In this document: one piece after another, positions 5,979-7,928 of the stretch
Layout of the letters: each line of letters begins with the position of its first letter
How positions within the stretch are numbered: position 1 is the stretch's first letter
Program-made: the position numbers and the translations under genes
The notes under the pieces: model-generated
What the model saw: only the letters and a program-made list of their open reading frames with translations
Told to the model about the DNA's origin: nothing
The model's database searches: none
Assembly (NCBI GenBank): GCA_016934435.1
Contig: JAFGSU010000258.1
Location: 1-7,928, forward strand
Source of the DNA: Candidatus Zhuqueibacterota bacterium
Lineage (GTDB): Bacteria > Zhuqueibacterota > Zhuqueibacteria > Residuimicrobiales > Residuimicrobiaceae
DNA length: 7,928 nt
Direction of reading: 5' to 3'

Positions 5979-7472
5979 ATGAAAAACCGGTTAAGAATTT
6001 TTTATTTAGCTACCGAAGTTGCCCCCTTTGCAAAAACCGGCGGTCTCGCCGATGTGGCAAGCGCTCTCCCAAAGGCATTGTTTGAATACGGTCATGACGT
6101 CCGGGTGATGATGCCCAAATATGGCACGATCAGCGAACGCCGTTATGTGCTTCGGGAAGTGATTCGTCTGAAACAGATTCCGCTCACCATGGCTGGTGAA
6201 GAACATGTGGTGAGCATCAAATCGGCTTTCTTGCCCGATACAAAGGTACAGGTATATTTTCTCGATTACAAACCCTATTTTGACCGCCCGGATTTGTACA
6301 TGGACGGCAAAACGGGAAAAGACTACCCGGATAACGCACAGCGGTTTTTTCTGTTTTGCAAAGCCGTTTTAGAGACCATCAAATTACTCCACTGGGAACC
6401 TCATATCATTCACTGCAACGACTGGCAAACCGCCATGATCCCCTGGCTGTTGCGGCACGACTATAGCGAGGATTCGTTTTTCTCCAAAACCCTGACCATC
6501 CTTTCCGTTCACAACCTGGCTTATCAGGGCAGCTTTGATCCCTCCATCCTGCCGAAACTGGGAATTCCCCGGGAATTGAAAGAGCCGGGAAGCGACCTGG
6601 AATGTTATAATAAAATTAATTTTCTCAAAGCCGGCATCGTCCATGCCGACGTCATCAGCACCGTCAGTCCGACCTATGCGCTGGAGATTCAGAATGATGC
6701 GGAACTCGGCTGCGGTTTGCAGGGATTATTGAAGAAACGCTGCGATGATATGTATGGTCTCCTGAACGGCGTGGACTATAACGTCTGGAATCCGGAAAAC
6801 GATCCTTATATACCGCAAAAATATAGCGCCGCCAATCTCAACGACAAGCGGCCGGCCAAACAGGCCCTGCTGCAGCAGGCAAAATTGCCCTATGATACCG
6901 CCGTTCCGGTCGTAGGCATGATATCAAGGTTAGTGGAGCAGAAGGGTATCGAGCTTGTTGCCGAAGCGATCGATGATCTGGTGAAATTACCGGTTCAGCT
7001 GGTCATTCTCGGCACCGGCGACCCAAAGTATCACAAGCTGTTGGAAAAACTGGCGAAAACACACGCAAAGCATGTAGCGATATTTTTGCGCTTCGACGAT
7101 GAGCTGGCGCACCTGATTGAAGCCGGCAGCGACATGTTTTTGATGCCTTCCCGCTACGAACCCTGCGGCTTGAATCAGATGTACAGTCTCAAGTATGGCA
7201 CTATTCCCATCGTACGAATGACAGGCGGACTGGCCGACACCGTTGTTGATTATAATGAAGACAGCAACCACGGCAATGGATTTGTCTTCAAGCCATATTC
7301 CGCCGCGGCCTTGTCGGATGCAGTCAAACGAGCGGTTCGCGTCTTTAAAGATGAGGCGGCCTGGCAGAAAATGGTTAAGCGAGCCATGAAACAGGATTTC
7401 TCCTGGCATGTGGTCGCTGACCGATATATCAAGCTATATCAAAAGTTAGAAAACCAAAAACGAAAGAAATGA
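5979..7472 (+). CDS. glgA: Glycogen synthase (ADP-glucose type, GT5)
   Basis: GlgA adds glucosyl units from ADP-glucose to the non-reducing ends of alpha-1,4-glucan in the cytoplasm. The 497-residue protein (E. coli 477) has both GT-B halves. The N-terminal Rossmann domain carries the ADP-binding K19-T-G-G-L, and SVH178NLAYQG holds the residue equivalent to E. coli H161. The C-terminal domain has S-R317-L-V-E-Q-K322-G (E. coli R300/K305) and E394-P-C-G-L (E. coli E377), followed by the TGGLADTV loop. All of these keep a constant +17 offset from E. coli, so the catalytic core is intact. AAGG at 5965-5968, 10 bases before ATG 5979, is an acceptable ribosome binding site. No other glg gene is in the window, so it stands apart from the branching and pyrophosphorylase genes here. 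It lies downstream of a strong terminator and probably has its own promoter. Confidence 0.97.
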   Translation: MKNRLRIFYLATEVAPFAKTGGLADVASALPKALFEYGHDVRVMMPKYGTISERRYVLREVIRLKQIPLTMAGEEHVVSIKSAFLPDTKVQVYFLDYKPYFDRPDLYMDGKTGKDYPDNAQRFFLFCKAVLETIKLLHWEPHIIHCNDWQTAMIPWLLRHDYSEDSFFSKTLTILSVHNLAYQGSFDPSILPKLGIPRELKEPGSDLECYNKINFLKAGIVHADVISTVSPTYALEIQNDAELGCGLQGLLKKRCDDMYGLLNGVDYNVWNPENDPYIPQKYSAANLNDKRPAKQALLQQAKLPYDTAVPVVGMISRLVEQKGIELVAEAIDDLVKLPVQLVILGTGDPKYHKLLEKLAKTHAKHVAIFLRFDDELAHLIEAGSDMFLMPSRYEPCGLNQMYSLKYGTIPIVRMTGGLADTVVDYNEDSNHGNGFVFKPYSAAALSDAVKRAVRVFKDEAAWQKMVKRAMKQDFSWHVVADRYIKLYQKLENQKRKK

Positions 7473-7530
7473 AATTTTCCCGATCTGGTATTCCCTGGTC
7501 TGTAAAGTAATCCGTTCGGCTAATCGAAAT

Positions 7531-7588
7531 ATTTGCAGTCCGCCGATCAACACGGAGCGCTGTTAGAATGTGGCGGTTGTTTGCAAAT
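7531..7588 (+). repeat. Imperfect inverted repeat / hairpin downstream of glgA
   Basis: ATTTGCA (7531-7537) pairs with TGCAAAT (7582-7588), then CCGCC (7540-7544) with GGCGG (7572-7576), then AACA (7549-7552) with TGTT (7561-7564) around an 8-base loop. That is 16 Watson-Crick pairs in nested order over 58 bases. It starts 58 bases after the glgA stop and is followed by GCCTTTTATT, only a poor T-tract. It could be a weak terminator, an mRNA 3'-end stabiliser, or a decayed mobile element. Confidence 0.55.
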
Positions 7589-7657
7589 GCCTTTTATTAT
7601 GTAAATACGATGCAGTATCATTTTATCCATATTCAAGATGGTGCTGATAAAACGGTT

Positions 7658-7762
7658 TGGGGCTGTCCCAAAATCAAGCGAACGTTTGCGTTGACTTTTC
7701 GAAGAGCATAATGAGGGTGTGCCGGCCTCAAAAGAACGGTTCGCTTTTTGGCGATAGCCCCA
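7658..7762. mobile_element. MITE-like element with IS-type terminal inverted repeats
   Basis: The left end, TGGGGCTGTC then CCAAAA and AAGCGAAC (7658-7683), is mirrored by the right end. Reversed and complemented, the right end reads TGGGGCTATC, GCCAAAA, AGCGAACCGTT. The arms are about 27 bp with a few mismatches and small gaps. The GGGGCTGTCCCAAAA type of end resembles termini of several DDE insertion-sequence groups (IS1182/IS5-like, from memory). The 105-bp element has no room for a transposase, so a non-autonomous MITE or a solo deletion derivative is the best reading. TTT lies on both sides (7656-7658 and 7763-7765) and may be a 3-bp target duplication, but in AT-rich DNA this is weak evidence. 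The interior has a further TGAGG/CCTCA stem (7712-7716, 7726-7730). Confidence 0.72.
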
Positions 7763-7802
7763 TTTGTATTAACAACCATACCTGATTTACGGAGCGATAA
7801 CC

Positions 7803-7832
7803 TGTATCAGCCTGAAACGCATTTGTATCAGC
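7803..7832. repeat. Short direct repeats, 21-bp period
   Basis: TGTATCAGC occurs at 7803-7811 and 7824-7832, start-to-start 21 bp, about two helical turns. The same motif in degenerate form (TGTATTA) occurs at 7765-7771. The spacing would suit a regulator binding one face of the DNA upstream of a gene to the right, but two 9-bp copies can arise by chance, so this is only a suggestion. Confidence 0.3.
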
Positions 7833-7928
7833 TTACCCTATTTTTCAGTGACAATCGCTGATGGCGGCATTCATTCCATTTGTTAATTGTTAATTTTTAT
7901 TTTTTGCGAGCAAAGGTCAAATTTGAAA

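Larger units (their letters stand above)
7473..7928. other. Gene-free region downstream of glgA
   Basis: These 456 bases have no reading frame that I can support on either strand. They contain an imperfect hairpin (7531-7588), an IS-end-like inverted-repeat element (7658-7762), a pair of 9-bp direct repeats (7803-7811 and 7824-7832) and an AT-rich stretch with tandem TTGTTAA (about 7880-7910). The last stretch may be the upstream region of a gene beyond the window. No standard terminator follows glgA directly; the 7531-7588 hairpin is the nearest candidate. Confidence 0.7.

Noticed and set aside
1..7928. CRISPR arrays, tRNA or rRNA genes, toxin-antitoxin or phage-defence genes
   Set aside because: I looked for them on both strands and found no spaced identical repeats, no tRNA or rRNA sequence and no such protein families.

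Overview
The window carries a run of six housekeeping genes, all on the + strand, from a rod-shaped, diderm (Gram-negative-type) bacterium that stores glycogen. In order these are the tail of mreC, then mreD, mrdA (PBP2), rodA, lgt, a CpoB/YbgF-like TPR lipoprotein gene and glgA. A lipoprotein with outer-membrane sorting features and an MreC/MreD elongasome point to a diderm. The layout and protein features, such as an enlarged RodA and a Cys-rich Lgt, would suit a lineage near the FCB group (for example Caldithrix/KSB1-like), but that placement is an inference and not proven by the window.

Positions 1-3825 are the cell-elongation cluster. mreC and mreD overlap by 4 bases (ATGA). mrdA and rodA follow after gaps of about 100-125 bases with poor ribosome binding sites, so their starts are less certain than those of the later genes. 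MreC/MreD scaffold the complex, RodA polymerises glycan from lipid II, and PBP2 crosslinks it. Positions 3847-4659 hold lgt, 21 bases after rodA with a strong Shine-Dalgarno, so it is probably in the same transcript.

Positions 4660-5794 form a second unit: a sigma70-like promoter, a lipoprotein gene (itself a likely Lgt substrate) with a coiled coil and C-terminal TPRs, a 145-base downstream stretch, and a textbook intrinsic terminator at 5767-5794. Positions 5795-5978 are a leader region upstream of glgA: an AT-rich part followed by a GC-rich part containing a doubtful 33-codon ORF. glgA (5979-7472) is a complete bacterial glycogen synthase.

Positions 7473-7928 contain no gene I can support. 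They hold two inverted-repeat structures and a short direct-repeat pair. The first is an imperfect hairpin at 7531-7588. The second is a roughly 105-bp element at 7658-7762 whose ends look like insertion-sequence termini, a probable MITE.

I see no previously undescribed multi-gene system. The points most worth following up are the MITE-like element, a Cys3-His version of the PBP2 zinc site, a Leu at the catalytic-His position of Lgt, extra helices in RodA, and the structured leaders around 5622-5978.
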